Position numbers and translations under genes: made by a program. The notes below the pieces were generated by a model. The model was not told where the DNA came from. It saw only the letters and a program-made list of their open reading frames with translations, and did no database searches. 64,000 nt of DNA from the NCBI RefSeq assembly GCF_018143015.1, contig NC_054740.1, positions 69,031,356 to 69,095,355 on the forward strand, given 5' to 3'. Numbering within the stretch: position 1 is the stretch's first letter; every line of letters begins with the position of its first letter. Positions 36,230 through 50,000 of the stretch are shown piece after piece. The DNA comes from Lytechinus variegatus. Taxonomy: Eukaryota; Echinodermata; Echinoidea; Temnopleuroida; Toxopneustidae.

Positions 36230-36981
36230 TTTTTGTCTCACCTGCAAAGCAGAGTGAGACTATAGCTAGGCGCCGCTTTTCTGACGGCAGCAGCGTCAAC
36301 ATCAAATCTTAACTGAAGTTTAGGTTTTTTAAATGACAGCATTAACTAAGGAAGTATGCATGTATGGACCTAGTTCATGAAACTTGGACATACCTGTAAG
36401 AATAATCACATATTATTGAACATACTACCTGAGTTTCAGGTCACATGACCAAGGTCAAAGGTCATCTAGGGTCAACAAACTTACATGTAGATAATGTTTG
36501 GGGAATCAACATCAAAATCTTAACCTACAAAAAAGTTTTTGAAATGTCAATATAACTTTGAAAGTATATGGACCTACCTAGTTCATGAAACTTGGCCAAA
36601 AAGGTAATCAAGTATCACTGTTCACAGCTTGTGCCAGTTACAGGTCACATGACCAAAGTCAAAGGTCCTTTAATGTCAATGCATGAACTTTGGCTATGTT
36701 GTAGGTAATTATTAAATTGCTGTCATAACTTTCAAAGATTATGGATATAGTTTATGAATTGTGGACATAGGGGTAATCAAGTATCACTGACAAGTCTTAG
36801 GTCACACGGTCAAGGTCAAATGTCATTTAGGGTCAATGAATGTACATGTAGTATTGTATCATTATATGAATGTTGTTTTTGTGAATAATTATTTTATAGT
36901 ACTTAGTTTTCAAAGTCTGCACTGCTGCTGCTATATTGAATCGCGTAATGCAGGTGAGACTGCCAGAGGCGCTCCACGTGT
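36230..36981. mobile_element. Dispersed repeat with GTCTCACCTGC/GCAGGTGAGAC ends and internal tandem units (copy 1)
   Basis: Starts GTCTCACCTGC at 36235 and has the inverted copy GCAGGTGAGAC at 36950-36960, followed by a conserved CCAGAGGCGCTCCAC. The interior has about three degenerate units of ~170 bp with GTCACATGACC, AAGGTCAAAGGTCA and AGGGTCAATGAA. Homologous to 45607-46760. Noncoding; superfamily unassigned. Confidence 0.75.
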
Positions 36982-37637
36982 TTGAATGCTTTTTCTGCAT
37001 TTAAAGTGAAAATTCAATCCATTGATACTGTATGAATACATTATTTTAAAATTCGAGGTTTAAAAGGGAATATGGCTTGATAAGCTCCATGCATACTGGA
37101 CTACATGTATTTAAAAAGGCAGTCTTATGAGGAGAACAAAGATCAACAAAGATGATTAGTAATGGATGGCATCATGACTGAATTGTCAAAAAATGTCAAC
37201 TGACTCACAAAATTTTGTTAAGTTGTAAATTCCTTACTTGAACATTTCATAAACACTCCCTTAGATCCTTTGTTACTGAAAGTACTACCGCCATCTGTCT
37301 ACAGGAGGGATATATATATTCCATAGATAATATTTCATTTCAATTCTAGACTTAATTTCAGAAACTCATCAACATACGCCATAGTATACATCAAGACAAA
37401 TATAACACTAGAATAAATAGATTTATAATTTAGTGTGAAGAGTCAAAACAATGATATAAAATGGCTGAGCATCATATGAAAAAATACAATGAAAATATTT
37501 ACATAAAATGGCAAGATGAGTAACATGTCTTAACCAAAGACAAAGCTATAACTGTCCTTTGATTTTCTTCTTAAGTACCCCTACAGGTACATTTTCATTA
37601 TATTTTTTCTCATTGGAACAATAAAGGGAAAGAACAG
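36982..37637. other. Gene-free spacer
   Basis: AT-rich; nothing recognised. It ends at the left copy of the LINE target-site duplication (37638-37646). Confidence 0.4.
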
Positions 37638-37646
37638 CCAATTTTA

Positions 37647-39041
37647 ATAATAATAATAATAATTAGACCATTTATATAGCGCAGTCACTATATAAATATA
37701 CTCTACTGCGCTGTAGTGTGACAGAGCTCCCAACAATGCTACTGCTCAAACAAATTAAACTATTATGCATATAATACAATTAACCAAAAACTTCTGAAAA
37801 AAGATGGGTCTTCAATAAATGTTTGAAGATGGTAACAGTTGGTGCTTTTCGTATTTCCAGGGGTAATTTGTTCCAAAGCTTTGGAGCAGCACAACTGAAA
37901 GCACGATCCCCAAGAGTTACTTTTGTTCTCAAGTGAGGTAGCTTTAGAAGCAGCTTATCCTGTGTACTTCGTAAGTTATGTGCATATGAATGTGACCTAA
38001 ATGATATTAATTCAGACAAGTAATTCGGAGCTTGACCATTCAGTGCTTTGTAAACAAGCAAAAGTATCTTAAATGCAATTCTCTGCCTTATTAGCAACCA
38101 ATGTAATTGAATCAGAACAGGTGTAATATGGGAAAACTTTGAGGAACCAAATACAAGTCTTGCACATGCATTCTGAACATGCTGCAGCTTGTTGATTTGC
38201 GAGTCTGGTAAACCAAACAATAATCCATTACAATAATCAAGCCTACTGCTAATAAATGCATGGATAAGGGTTTCTGCGCTTTTCTGGTCCAAGTATCTAC
38301 GAATATGGCGTAAGTTGTATAACATATAAAAAGATGATCTACTAATGTTGGATATGTGTTTCTCCATGTTTAAGCGAGAATCAAGCCATACACCCAGATT
38401 TTTCACTACGTTTGATGGTTTAACTTCTGAGTCTCCAACTGTTATGTTGCTAACACTCAGTTTTGCTACTTGCCTGCCTGTCCCGACTATGAGAAACTCT
38501 GTTTTTCCATCATTAAGCATTAGCTTATGTTGGGACATCCAAAAACGAATATAACTTATACATGATTCCAAGTTTGAAATATTGTCATTATGGTTTTCCT
38601 TATCAGGGCTGAAAGAAATGTATAACTGTGTATCGTCAGCATAGCAATGACAAGAGACATTAGGGAAGTGCCTTTGAATGATAGTAATCAAGTTACTTGT
38701 ATAAAGAGTAAAAAGAAGGGGGCCGAGGCGTGACCCTTGAGGCACTCCGTATGGAACATCAAAATTCTGAGATATAACATCATCTACTATTATTTTTTGT
38801 TGTCTGTTAGAAAGGTAAGATTCAATCCATGTGAGGACACAGTCGCTCAAACCAAAAGATGTATGTAGTATGTTCAACAATATCCTATGATCAATAGTGT
38901 CGAAAGCAGCACTCAGATCCAACAATACCAAAAGTGTTACCTTTTGATTGTCCATTGCCAATAGAAGATCATTTTTTATTTTGACTAAGGCTGTTTCGGT
39001 ACTATGAAACTGTCTGTATGCTGACTGCATACATGGAAACA
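37647..39041 (-). mobile_element. 5'-truncated CR1/L2-type LINE with an open reverse-transcriptase frame
   Basis: Minus-strand frame of about 420 codons, stop at 37780-37782, without interruption. In order it shows QSAYRQFHSTETAL, LLVLLDLSAAFDTIDH, GVPQGSRLGPLLFTLYT, the catalytic CYADDTQLY (YADD box), a KNLGVWLD block, and a C-terminal LGDRAFSCAAPKLWNKLP stretch, the order found in CR1/L2 reverse transcriptases. The endonuclease and the start of the ORF are missing. A 9 bp duplication, CCAATTTTA, lies at 37638-37646 and 39042-39050, so this is a clean truncated insertion. A short 3' UTR ends in GCGCTATATAAATGG and an (ATT)n tail. The open frame indicates a young copy, but it cannot move on its own. 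Confidence 0.92.
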
Positions 39042-39050
39042 CCAATTTTA

Positions 39051-41443
39051 TGTAAAATCTGCGTACTGTAATGTATTCATTGGCCTACTTGTATTTTTTT
39101 TTGCCTCAGTGACTTGAGAAACATATAGTGAAATCAAAAAGACGTTGATTGATATGGTATGCAGTCAACATGAAGGGGGAAACCTCACAAATGTCAGCTT
39201 TGGAAGTAATTCATGTATGTAAAGTAAGCCGTGCGGAAAGTGCCTTTACTTCTCTCATGTGCAGTTCAATGACATGGGTACTAATCCCACCGCTGCCACA
39301 GGTAAATTTTCCAGATTGTGAAAGAAAGAGAACATTTTTCTCATGTTTAGATACTGAGTAGTGAATTTAGATATATGTTAAGATAGCTGGCTCAGAAAAA
39401 TTGAGTTGTACCAATCCCACCTCTCAGTGCTAAAATATTCTGAAGTAAAGTGTGGAAATCCGCATCTTATAAAGAATTTAATGATGATTATAAAGCGTGC
39501 ATCATGTATTATTGTTGTGAAATCTTTGTAATCAACAGACATGTTTTTTACATTCTAAAATTGTCTTTTCTGCATCAAATCTTTTGTAGTCTACATTCTA
39601 CAATCAATGGAATAAAGAGTTTTTTGTCCACTGCTCATATATACATGTACACTGCATGTGTACATAAATTATTCTATTATAGCATATCATGATATATCAG
39701 AGTACATACCTTGAAAGGTGTTGAGGTGCTTTTATATCTATTTTGCCACAGCAATAATGGAAGATGTTGGTCTTTAGTATTTCGTTCAGACAATGGGAGT
39801 AAACCTTGTTCAGTTCAAATCAAAGTACACAATAAATATTTCCAGTACTGTATATATATGTATATATATATATATATACATGTATATAGTCATGTATATA
39901 TATATATACTATGTATATATATATATATAAATACGATGTAGTCCCTTAAGATGAATCCTTTCTTTAAAATTTTGGGGCATTTTATTCATGAACACATTTC
40001 TTTGATTTAATTAATTGAGCAGATTAGGCCTGTAATTAACATTACAATGTACATGTATATAGTGGCATAATGGACATAAACTCATATGAGAAGTATGCAT
40101 GTGTAGTTTATTTGTGATGCTTACACAGTATGACGATGTCACATGTGTTTGGAACAAAGTTATAATTAGCAACATATACAGCAAACATGTATCCAGTCTG
40201 CGTCCATACACAGGATTTTCAGTCACGATGTGTCGAAGCCATACACTTTGGATTGTAGAGAACGGCAAAATTTGATTTTCGATCTACAGTGTACAGCGTG
40301 TGGAAGAATAGTTCATGGACAGATTGAGATCTAGCATGACAAGAATCATGGTTTTAGACCTCACTCCCAAGGGATAACAAACGTGATTAAATCTTCAGAT
40401 TTTGATTAAAAATTCTCTGTATTGACGTATTCTAGATGGGAAGAAACATGCTGTTCCCGATTGTGTGTCGTATATTGAGATTGCCTCTTTGTTTGATGGA
40501 CATGTAGTCTTTGATAGCAAGATACGTCAGCAGTTGGTATCCTATCTAAAAGAAAATTTTGGCTTGATTTCTAAATTTCAGTGCTGCATAATTAAGGCAT
40601 CTACATGTACAGTCCAATGCTTGCATAGTTATGTAGAGTTGTGTCGATTTGTGCTTTGAGTGTTATGTATTTAGATATCTTTTAATATTTCTTTTCATGA
40701 AAAAAAATCCATTAAACTGCCTTGGGCAGACAATGATGCATGATGTCATATAGTGTAGATTTTAGTATAAAACACGTTTTCCTTTAGACCTTTATAGCCA
40801 TAGTTCATAGGATGATCACCAAGTGGCAATCGCATGCTTTCATAGGAGTAGGGTGTGCAGAAAACCATTAAGAGATCTAAGAAGCCAGACAATGACCATT
40901 CTCTCAAAAGCCAAAGCAAACAGAAAATAGACACCCAAGGAAAACAAACACTAATATACATGTATATAGTATAATGAAAACACACCATACTTTGATTGCT
41001 TTGGGGCTCATCGGGTAATTTGAATTGAAATTTTCAGTGTTTTCATTATACTTTATTTTTTAAAAGTTTGATTTTGTTTTCCTTGTGTATTTATTTTCTG
41101 TTTTCTTTGGCTTTTGAGTGAATGGTCATTGTCTGACCTCTTAATGGTTTTCTGCACACCCTAATCCTATGAAAGCAAGCACCATGCAATTGCCGCTTGG
41201 TGATCATCCTATGGACTGTGAAATTACTTCAGCAAATGTCCTTCCCATCTACTCAATGTGGCTATGTCTCTTCGTGTGATTGAAACTTATTATTCTGTCC
41301 GGCTTTACAATACGAGGGAAGTAAGGAGAAGTGCAGAAAATCAGCTTAAGTGAGAATGAGCAAATAACAAGCAAAATTCTTTCAATTGGTTTCCTGTGTG
41401 ATAATAAGAATAAGTGTTAATTTCTTTCTCTCCACATCTGCAG
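39051..41443. other. Gene-free region upstream of the kelch-like gene
   Basis: AT-rich with a TA microsatellite (39849-39932). No coding chain is seen. Confidence 0.4.
39849..39932. repeat. TA/TATG microsatellite
   Basis: Imperfect TA runs with embedded ACATGTATA and CATGTATA. Confidence 0.85.
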
Positions 41444-41692
41444 GATTGAACAGTTCAAGTCACTGCACCAGTTCACCCAATGTGACATGTTGCTTTGGCA
41501 TCTCATGGCCAGACCGACCACACCCTAGCCCCCCTTCCACCCTTACTCTTCACCACCAAGCATCCTGCTCTGATGTGGGGAGATCAATCTGTGACAAGTG
41601 CCTGTATCGTCTATGAGCTCAGAGACAAAGCAGCTGCTGACTTTGTGGAAGCGTAAGACTTTTAGTTGGGACTGTATAGTCTGGCTGCCATC
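41444..41692 (+). other. 5' UTR part of the first recognised exon of the kelch-like gene
   Basis: A strong acceptor (TTTCTTTCTCTCCACATCTGCAG) ends at 41443, so the exon that carries the start codon at 41693 begins here and at least one noncoding exon lies upstream. An in-frame TAG lies about 40 nt before the ATG. Confidence 0.6.
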
Positions 41693-44600
41693 ATGATTCA
41701 CTCAAGGACATATACCATCACGGTGCACATCAACAGTGCCTTTCAAGTAAGTCAAGATTTCCTGGAGATCAAGTTGAAAAAAGCCATATTCAGACCAACT
41801 TGAAGTTAGAGAATATGCCAGGTATCCTCTAATCAAGAAATTTACCCTGATCAACCCAAGTCAGAAAATATTAAGTACCTTTTCCAATGTGAAAGTAAAA
41901 TACTTGTATTAAAAAAGAATAAATGAATAGCATGTACTTGTCAATATTGCAAGAACATTTCGAGGTTGCAGGTATCCTCACAGTGTGAAAAGCAAGTTAT
42001 GGGAACTTTCTCAACCCAGCGAATAGTGCTTTTTGGACCCACATTGTGGGTTGCGGAGCTAGCGATTTTGTATTGCATATCTCGCCTGCTAATCAGACCA
42101 TGCTGCAATAGTGTCTGCTTGGAGTCGGTATGAATGCAAAGAATGATTATGGGGTATTATGTGTCCTTAAAAAGTTCTTGTAAATTTTTACAAGTTTTCT
42201 GGTGATCATGATGTTGTTCCAAAAATGACTAAAGGTTATGGCTTCCCTCAAGCCTTTTGATTTATTTAAGTACGTTGACAGTTATTTCTTTATTATGAAA
42301 AACTGATTAATATTATATACGTCAAATATATGCTGGTCTTTCTATAGAACCATTAGTGCATGAAGTCATTGAATAAATAACAGAAAATTCTCTCAAGCCC
42401 TTTGACTTTATATTAAAGTACATTGACAAATGTTTATTTATTATGAAAAAAAACCGATGAGTAATACATCAAATATACGTGTATGCTTGTCTTTCTAAGG
42501 AACCATTAGTGCATGAAGTCATTTAAAAAAAAGAAAATTCCCCATTCCTCCCTGAATTTTTTGCAATGTTTATTTCGTTTTGGAGGCTGCATGAATTTTG
42601 ATTTTGAGTAGTGGCTAAAGTAAATAATAACTGACATAATTTTCCTTCTGTTATCTGATATCCAGGTTATGAATGACCTCCGGCGTAAACATGAACTTTG
42701 TGATATCGTTCTTTGTGTGGAGGACCAGGAATTCCATGCCCACCGGATCGTTCTTGCGGGCTGCTCCCCATACCTTCGAGCCATGTTCACCAACGGCATG
42801 CTGGAGTCAGCAAAAAGTCATGTGGATATACGCGGCATTGATCCTGTTGCCATGGAAATCATCTTGAACTTTATCTACACGGGTACAATTGAGATTGATG
42901 TAGAGAACGTTCAGATTGTGCTCGCAGGGGCCAGCATGTTGAACATGGGTAGTCTTCGTAATGTGTGTAGTACATTCTTACAGTCACAACTTGATGCCAG
43001 TAACTGCCTTGGTAAGTCAAAAATTATTTTCTGTTATGGTAAGGGTCCAAAAGCTAAGTGGGCACTGTAGCTACACCCCTCTCATTGCACATCAATTTCA
43101 ATGGCAAATGAAATCGTTCCTGTTCAAATTTTCCATACATGTAGAGGCTGCAATAAATCACAACAATCATAGAAAAACTGTGAATGTTTGCAGTTTTTCT
43201 CTTGAATTCCATATTTTTCTACATCAATTTAAAGAGATCTAATAAATAAGTGCCCAGAAAATGCTTTTTCTTTTTATATGGGAAATTGAATATGCAGCAT
43301 TAGTACACCTTCAAAATAAGTAATTATTATATTTTCAAATGTTTACAATTACCATTTTCGATTAATTTTTAGAAGGCCATGAAATCTCTAGAAATGATTT
43401 TATGTTTATTTCTTTGCTATCGTAGGAATTCACTCTTTCGCTGACATGTATTCTTGTCGAGACCTTGAGAATGCCTCCCGTCGGTTCATCTACCAGCACT
43501 TCCAGGAAGTTGTCGGGACTGAAGAATTCTTCCTCATGCCAGAACAGGATGTCGTCGACCTCCTAAAGAGCGACCAGCTCCAGGTAGACGGAGAGGAGGA
43601 AGTCTACGAGGCTGCCATTTCTTGGCTGAACTATGACCTCCGTAACCGCAGCCATTGCTGCTGCAGCGTGTTGGAGAATGTCCGCTTTGCGCTTCTAGGG
43701 AAGGACTACCTCTTGGAGAACGTCTACAGGTCTGAACTGATCAATCGTTGTACTAAGTGCCAGGATCAGGTGGCTAATGCCTTGAGGATTAGGAATGACA
43801 ACCAGGCATTAGCATTGATTGGTAGCAGGTCTCAACCGCAAAGTATCTATGTTGTTGGAGGAAGGAACGACCTGGATTGTCAGCTGAGTAGCTGTGAGAG
43901 ATATGATGCAGTTCATAATAGATGGATACCACAGGTAAGGATAGTTGTTGGGCTCAGACGATCTTTCCCTTTCCAAATAAAAAAAAAGTATTGTGAAACG
44001 GAATATGACTTGGTTTAACATTGTATTATTTCATCAAATGCACCATCGCTGTTCATTGTATTTAATGTTGCCTGTTGAATATGGCTATGAAACCAACCAT
44101 CCAATTTTAAAACTCTCGATGCAATTGTTTAACATCTGTCTTTCACTTTCTAACTCCTCTACCAGGAGAGCATGGAAATCTCCAGAACAGCAGTAGGTGT
44201 GGCTACCCTGGATGGCCACCTCTACACCATCGGTGGTGAGTGTGCCTTCAATGGTTCCCATGACGATGACACCATGTACCTCGGTCAAGTAGAATGTTAC
44301 AATCCTTTGTTGAAACGTTGGAACCCTGGTGCCTGTCTAGGTGTGCCAAGGTCCTTTGTCGCAGTATCCAGCCTTGGTGGTCTTCTGTATGCACTGGGTG
44401 AGTAGTCATGTGTGGTAAGGAGTCTTAATCCCAGCGCACACAATGCGACGCAATTGCACTAAGATGCGATTGCACCAAAATCGTAGTGTGCGCCAACCTG
44501 CAACACACTGCAATCTGATTTGTTGCCGAAGAATAGCAGACAGAATCTCAGATTTTTTTCATGTCAAATTTTCAGAGATTCTCCTGCAATTTTGATGTCA

Positions 44601-47038
44601 GCCAATCAGATGAGTCCTAGACGATCATGTCACAACCAATTTCCTGTGCTGCTGCAGTGCAGTTGACATATGGGTAAAGGACGAGGTGCCATGGAGATCC
44701 AGTATTATGCTGAGTTGTTACAATGTGTGTGCCGACTTGTGATGAGATTGCACTGAGATGCGATAGGCCACTAGTTGTAATCAGATAGTGCATGGTGTGT
44801 GCATCAATTTCAATGGCAAAATGTGCTCTTTATGTATGGAGCTTTGACTGCAGTGTGGCAATTGTCAAAGAAATTTTAATAGCATTTGAACATTCAACCC
44901 TATGAAATTTCAATGGTTAAAGCTCCAAATAGTGATAGGAATAGGGAAATCGAATTTCAGCCTATTTCGTGCATTCTCATAGAAATAAAAGCAAATTTCA
45001 TTCCAAATTGTAATATTGTCATCATCATCACCAGGGAAGCCTTTCAAGTTAAGTTTTGTCAATGGTTTTCACTGACTTATTTGCTCTCATCCAATCAGAT
45101 GCAAGGATTTACAGTATCTTATAAAAATCACTGACAAATATCTTAATGAAATACTCCCCTGGGATGTGTGTATAGGGTGGATGGAGTGTGTGGCCATGCA
45201 TGTATACCTAGCCATAAGGTTCAGGCTCACTATACATTACATTTAGGACAAATCCACCCCCCCCCCCAAAAAAAAAAAAAAAAATGGATGAATGAATGAA
45301 AGGAGAAAAATAAAATGAGCATAACACTGGAAATGTCAAAATTGTATGTGAAATAAGGAATAAATAAGTTGTGACACTAAAATTTTGCTTATTTTTCTCA
45401 AAACACCTATGCAGTATGCAGAGCCCAGTAACATTCAAATTACAGACTGGGGGAGTCTGTAGTGTCACTCACTGTTTTCATTAAACCTGAAATATTAACA
45501 CAAATAAAGTGTAAATTATTTTGATACAAAAACATAATCAACCCTTCTGATAGTTTGATGATAAAGATCGTTGCGCATTTCACAGCTGTGGTTGTTTGAT
45601 CAGTCGTTTTTGTCTCACCTGCGAAGCAAAGTGAGACTATAGGCGCCGCTTTTCCGACGGCGACGGCGGCGGCGGCGACGGCGGCGGCGGCGGCGGCGTC
45701 AACATCAAATCTTAACCTGAGGTTAAGTTTTTGAAATGATGTCATAACTTAGAAAGTATATGGACCTAGTTCATAAAACTTGGCCATAAGGTTAATCAAG
45801 TATTACTGAACATCCTATTAGAGTTTCATGTCACATGACCAAGGTCAAAGGTCATTTAGGGTCAATGAACTTAGACCATGTTGGAGGAATCAACATCGAA
45901 ATCTTAACCTGAGGTTAAGTTTTTGAAATGTCATCATAACTTAGAAAATATATGGACCTAGTTCATGAAACTTGGACATAAGGTTAATCAAGTATCACTG
46001 AACATCCTGCATGAGTTTCACGTCACATGACCAAGGTCAAAGGTCATTTAGGGTCAATGAACTTTGGCCGAATTGGGGATATCTGTTGAATTCCCATCAT
46101 AACTTTGAAAGTTTATGGATCTGATTAATGAAACTTGGACATAATAGTAATCAAGCATCACTGAACATTTTGTGCAAGTTTCAGGTCTCATGATTAAGGT
46201 CAAAGGTCATTTAGGGTCAATGAACTTTGGCCGAATCGGGGGTATCTGTTGAATTACCATCATAACTTTGAAAGTTTATTGGTCTAGTTCATTGAACTTG
46301 GACATTAGAGTAATCAAGTATCACTGAACATCCTGTGCTCATTTCAGGTCACATGACCAAGGTCAAAGGTCAATGAACTTTGGCCGAATTGGGTGTATCT
46401 GTTGAATTACCATCATAACTTTGAATGTTTATGGATCTGATTCATGAAACTTGTACATAAGAGTAATCAAGTATCACTGAACATCCTGTGCGAGTTTCAG
46501 GTCACATGATCAAGGTCAAAGGTCATGTAAGGACAATGAACTTTGGCCATGTCGGGGTTTTTCGTTGAATAACCACCATCATATCTCTGTAAGTTTATTG
46601 GTCTAGTTCATAAAAAGTGGTCTAGTTCATTAAACTTGGACATAAGAGTAACCATGTATCACTGAACATCTTGTGCGAGTTAGAGTAGTATTCATAGTCA
46701 GCACTGCTGCTATATTGAACCGCGTGATGCAGGTGAGACGGCCAGAGGCATTCCACTTGTTACTAATAATGAGATTCTGGGTTTATGCCCTTTGATATTT
46801 ATAATAGGCTTACAAAAAATGTATCGACGGTTTCGCTTATGCATCAGAATTAATAAATCATTAGACTGCACTAGAGGCATGTGAAACTTCTTCAAATTGG
46901 GATGCTTGAAAAGGTCAAACTATAATCAGATATGTCTCGCTTTCATTTCAAACATGATTCATTGGATGTAAAGGGGCAAATCACACATCACCGGCTTAGA
47001 TGGTAGTTCGCAGCAATTTGCCCCCAAAATGGTAATGC

Positions 47039-47069
<31 letters not shown>

Positions 47070-50000
47070 GTAATGATGATGATGATGATAATGATAATAA
47101 TAACAGTGATAACAATAATAATAAGGATAGATAATTATAATAATACTATTTGTCAGTGGATGTCTGATTTTACTGGATCTCACGATTATTGATCCAACAA
47201 TCAAAGTACATGTACATGTAATTTGGACAATGTGCATGAAAAAATTGTTTGATTTTGTAGAGTAATGATCATTTTAAAGGCCTCACTTTAATTTTTTTTT
47301 TACAAATTTGGGTCTCAGTCATGAAGCATTAATTCCACTTTTGATGATCAATTGACTTAATCACAAGGGGCTAGGTTTGATGTAAATTTGCTTTTAAATT
47401 TTTAGTTGTGTGCTTTCATGCATCAATGTAGTGGTCACATAGTTTGCTGTAAAAACCATTCACTCAGGGAAAATGGTCTGAAAATGCAGCCTAAACTCCC
47501 TGGCAGTGACTTGTACATAGAAGGTTCCTCTCACCAAGTTGTATTTGTGCTAGTCTTAATGTCAAGACCCATGTGTTGATCAAACTTTCAATCAGGGTCT
47601 GTGCCGGCAGACTAGTGCTCACATCCTTCTCTTGGGACACAAGATCAGTACTCAAAATGAGATTACACATCTCACATCATACATGTACCGGTACATGTTT
47701 TGCCACTTTATACGCATGACTTGAAATGTGTGAAATCTGTGAAAGAACCCCCAGGCTTTATTTTCATTACCCTCTTGTTTCTCCCTTGTGTATGTACATT
47801 AGGAGGTGAAGACAACAACACCAGTCACAACGCAGTGGAGGTTTACGACCCTACCAACGATTTCTGGACGTTTGCACCCTCCATGAAGCAAAGGAGAAGT
47901 GGGTGTGGCGTGGCAGTGTGCGACGGGAAGCTTTATGTTGCAGGTAACCTTTAGTCTAGTGTTCACAAAATGGATAATAATGAGGTTCCATGGCATTTGC
48001 TCTGGCGACAATTGCTCCGATGGAAAATCTTTACATTAACCAAGCATATAACCTAACCTCCAAAGACTAGATAAATCCTAATCCTTATCTTTACATTATT
48101 CTGAACTAAAAATTCTAATTACAACCTCACTCTAACCCCATGCCCTCTGATATATTATGACCGGAGCATTGTCGCAGAAGAAAATGTCATGTCACCGATA
48201 ATGAAGACACTAAACCCTGAGATGTGTACCTCACAGAATAGGGAATATGATTAAATATCTATGTTATTTGTACATGTAATAATAGTATAGGATTTGTATA
48301 GCACAAGGATCCACCTTGCTAGGTGCCCAAGGCACTCCTATATTACCCCAGCTAAGCTAGTCAACCGATTCAGGTGTGCACAGGTTTTTGAGGAATTACT
48401 TCCTGCCGGTATCCATTTACCTTACCTGGGTTGAGTGCAGCTTAATGTGGGTAAATCTCTTGCTGAAGGAAAATATGCCATGGCTTCGAATCGACCGCAC
48501 ATCCATGAGATTGAAAGACGAGAGTCTTAAACACTAGACCACCACGCCCCCACATATACATTTTTGTTCTATCATTTGGTAGAAGCAGTCCATATGTTTT
48601 GTTTACTGATAATGCAACAGATGGAATATATTTTAATCAGATCAGATCAGATAGAGTGTGTCATCATGAATAATTCTGATATCATGGGCAGATTAATAGA
48701 ATATAGCTAGATATTATATATGACAGACCTGATACTATAATTATCAATTTCAAATTTATTTAGTTCTTTGCTGGTATGGTGTGCCGGTCTTTTGTAATTT
48801 GATATACAGCTGATATGTTATACAATGCTAATCTTTAAATCTAATTTAATTGTATTCATCTAATTTCATTATTGAGTTAATTAAATTTAGAATAAAAATG
48901 AAGTTACTTACATGAAATTGTAAAGAATAAAGGCAAATAAGGATACGAAAGTACGAGGTATTCAAACTTCTTCATCATCATTATCAATGTCATCGTCATC
49001 ATCGTCATCAACATTATTATCTTCATTGTCATCATCATCGTTATAATCATTATGACCATTATCTCCATCATGATCATTATCATCATCATCATTATCTTCA
49101 TCATCACTATCAACTTCAACTATATCATTGTTATCATCAATATCATTGTCATCATGAACATCATCATTATCATCTCCATCATTACTATTTTATCACCATC
49201 AGCTTCATTGTCATCATTTTTATCATCGTTAGCATGTCATCATCATCACCATCACAATCATCATCATCATTGTAATCTCAATCATCATCACCTTATTAAA
49301 CCAAGATAACTATTTCAATATGATTACATTCATCATCATCATCATCATCATGATAATCCTGATGATTATAGTCATCATCAATGTCACCATTACCCTTTTA
49401 TTCCCTCTTTTGTTTTCTTCATGAAATAAGGTGGTTACGACAAGAGCTACAGAACGGAGAGGGCCAGCGTCGAGTGCTACGATCCCGAGACTCAAGAATG
49501 GCACTTTGTGGCGGAGATGGAGAAAGCGAGGTCAGGGTTAGCCTTGGTTGCCATGGATCATTATATCTATGCTGTCGGAGGTCGGTTACGACATACTGAC
49601 CAGTTCTTTAATATTGCTGAAAGGTGAGAGGTGGCAATGTCAAATTATGGTTGGTTCCACGACATTTGCTCTGGCGACAATTGCTCTGATGGAAAATCTG
49701 CATGTTAAGCCAAACATGAAATCTGACCTCCAAAACTAAATAAACCCTAATCCTTATCTTTGATTCAAAAACTCTATTACAATCCTAACTTTAACCCTAT
49801 GCCCTCTGAGATATTAAGACCGGAGCAAATGTCACAGGAGCAAATGTTGTGTCACTATATTGGCAGGCTCTCTAGAATGGAATAATGAATAATTGCATTG
49901 AAAGTTTAGTATTGCTATGAGCTTTTATAGTTACAGGTCACATGGTACAAGTGAAGTGCTGATTTTGAAATGAAACCTAACATAAGTTAAAGCATATTGG

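Noticed and set aside
44886-45134. 82-codon plus frame in an intron of the kelch-like gene
   Set aside because: No domain, no splice sites in frame with neighbouring exons; the exon chain 44166-44397 to 47803-47943 joins in phase without it.
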